Source of the DNA: Clostridia bacterium
GTDB taxonomy: Bacteria; Bacillota; Clostridia; Acetivibrionales; DSM-2933
Assembly: GCA_026416815.1 (NCBI GenBank)
Contig: JAOAEJ010000001.1
Coordinates: 1 to 64,000, forward strand
DNA: 64,000 bases
Direction of reading: 5' to 3'
Position numbers and translations under genes: made by a program. The notes under the pieces were generated by a model. The model made no database searches and was not told where the DNA came from. It was given only the letters and a program-made list of their open reading frames with translations. This document shows, in pieces, positions 63,758 through 64,000 of this stretch. Position 1 is the stretch's first letter. Each line of letters opens with the position of its first letter.

Positions 63758-64000
63758 ATGGAAAATAAAAAGGAATGCATGCAGCTTGCAGCTATTCCTG
63801 ACTGGTTGTTGGAGAAAAATACATACCAGGATGTCAAAAAAGCCGGAAAATCGTCTACCGGCTTTTTACGCAGAACACTTACTGAAATATCCGGAGTAGT
63901 GCAAAATGATCTTTTATCTGAGAGGATTGCTGCAAAAAAAGGTTTTTTGCAAGGGGTAGATCCTCGTGTAAAATTGATTTCGTTACTTTTATTCATGGCT
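63758..64000 (+). CDS. cbiQ: Cobalt ECF transporter membrane protein CbiQ (partial)
   Basis: 81 codons are seen, then the window ends. The segment ERIAAKKGFLQGVDPRVKLISLLLF, read as residues 62-81 or so, is the conserved CbiQ/EcfT start. It lies 4 bp after cbiM. It would be the transmembrane coupling part; cbiO should follow outside the window. An in-frame ATG at 63746 is less likely. Confidence 0.85.
   Translation, partial: MENKKECMQLAAIPDWLLEKNTYQDVKKAGKSSTGFLRRTLTEISGVVQNDLLSERIAAKKGFLQGVDPRVKLISLLLFMA

Overview
The window is low-GC DNA, most of its genes on the + strand, from an anaerobic Gram-positive Clostridia, probably of the cellulolytic Ruminiclostridium/Acetivibrio type. The evidence is a Re-type citrate synthase operon, a TM1266-type hydrogenase regulator, cobalamin salvage and cobalt uptake genes, an H-NOX chemoreceptor like those of anaerobic thermophiles, Pro-Thr-linked secreted modular proteins, and a type IV pilus (T4P) set with no secretin (no PilQ or PilP), as expected for a cell with one membrane. 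The genus is inferred, not proven.

Layout. 1-140: end of an IS3-family insertion sequence. 0.5-3.8 kb: PilZ c-di-GMP receptor, prepilin peptidase and a first PilM. 4-16.4 kb: housekeeping genes (YerC, DUF5317, SecA, FolC, TPR protein, patatin, ThrC, CheY-like protein, an oxidoreductase, an HMA-like protein). 17.2-31.7 kb: main T4P operon in the order pilB, pilT, pilC, major pilin, pilM, pseudopilin, pilN, pilO, pilV-like, pilX-like, then a large repeat-containing exported protein. 31.9-34.9 kb: TM1266-type regulator, GlgX and a STAS protein. 35.3-38.4 kb: PheB, homoserine dehydrogenase and a divergent aspartokinase homologue. 39.6-41.6 kb: cobU, cobS, cobC-like. 41.9-45.7 kb: ECF S component, class V aminotransferase, MBL hydrolase, MCP. 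46.1-51.5 kb: Re-citrate synthase, aconitase, isocitrate dehydrogenase and a GntR regulator, the oxidative branch to 2-oxoglutarate. 51.6-64 kb: secreted PepF-like peptidase, tRNA-Glu, H-NOX chemoreceptor, secreted beta-propeller protein, RNA modification genes, a cytosolic CBM-like protein with a basic tail, and CbiM/CbiQ.

How the parts fit. The pilus ATPase PilB carries two copies of the MshEN c-di-GMP motif, and a PilZ receptor sits beside the prepilin peptidase, so pilus output is probably set by c-di-GMP. The last gene of the pilus operon encodes a signal-anchored protein with three copies of a roughly 135-residue module, one discoidin-like domain and Thr-Pro linkers; it is a good candidate for a pilus-associated adhesin. 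Two nearly identical 107-bp palindromic-ended repeats in opposite orientation lie at 2.4 and 31.8 kb and bracket the first PilM, the housekeeping block and the whole main pilus operon. At least two other palindromic repeat families sit just downstream of genes.

Most worth a second look: the 107-bp inverted pair, the pilus-linked adhesin, the aspartokinase homologue lacking key catalytic motifs, the H-NOX chemoreceptor with a complete O2-binding residue set, the GntR-type palindrome over the citrate synthase promoter, the CBM/histone-like-tail protein, and a structured noncoding stretch with tandem GAAC-N4-GTTC palindromes upstream of cobU.
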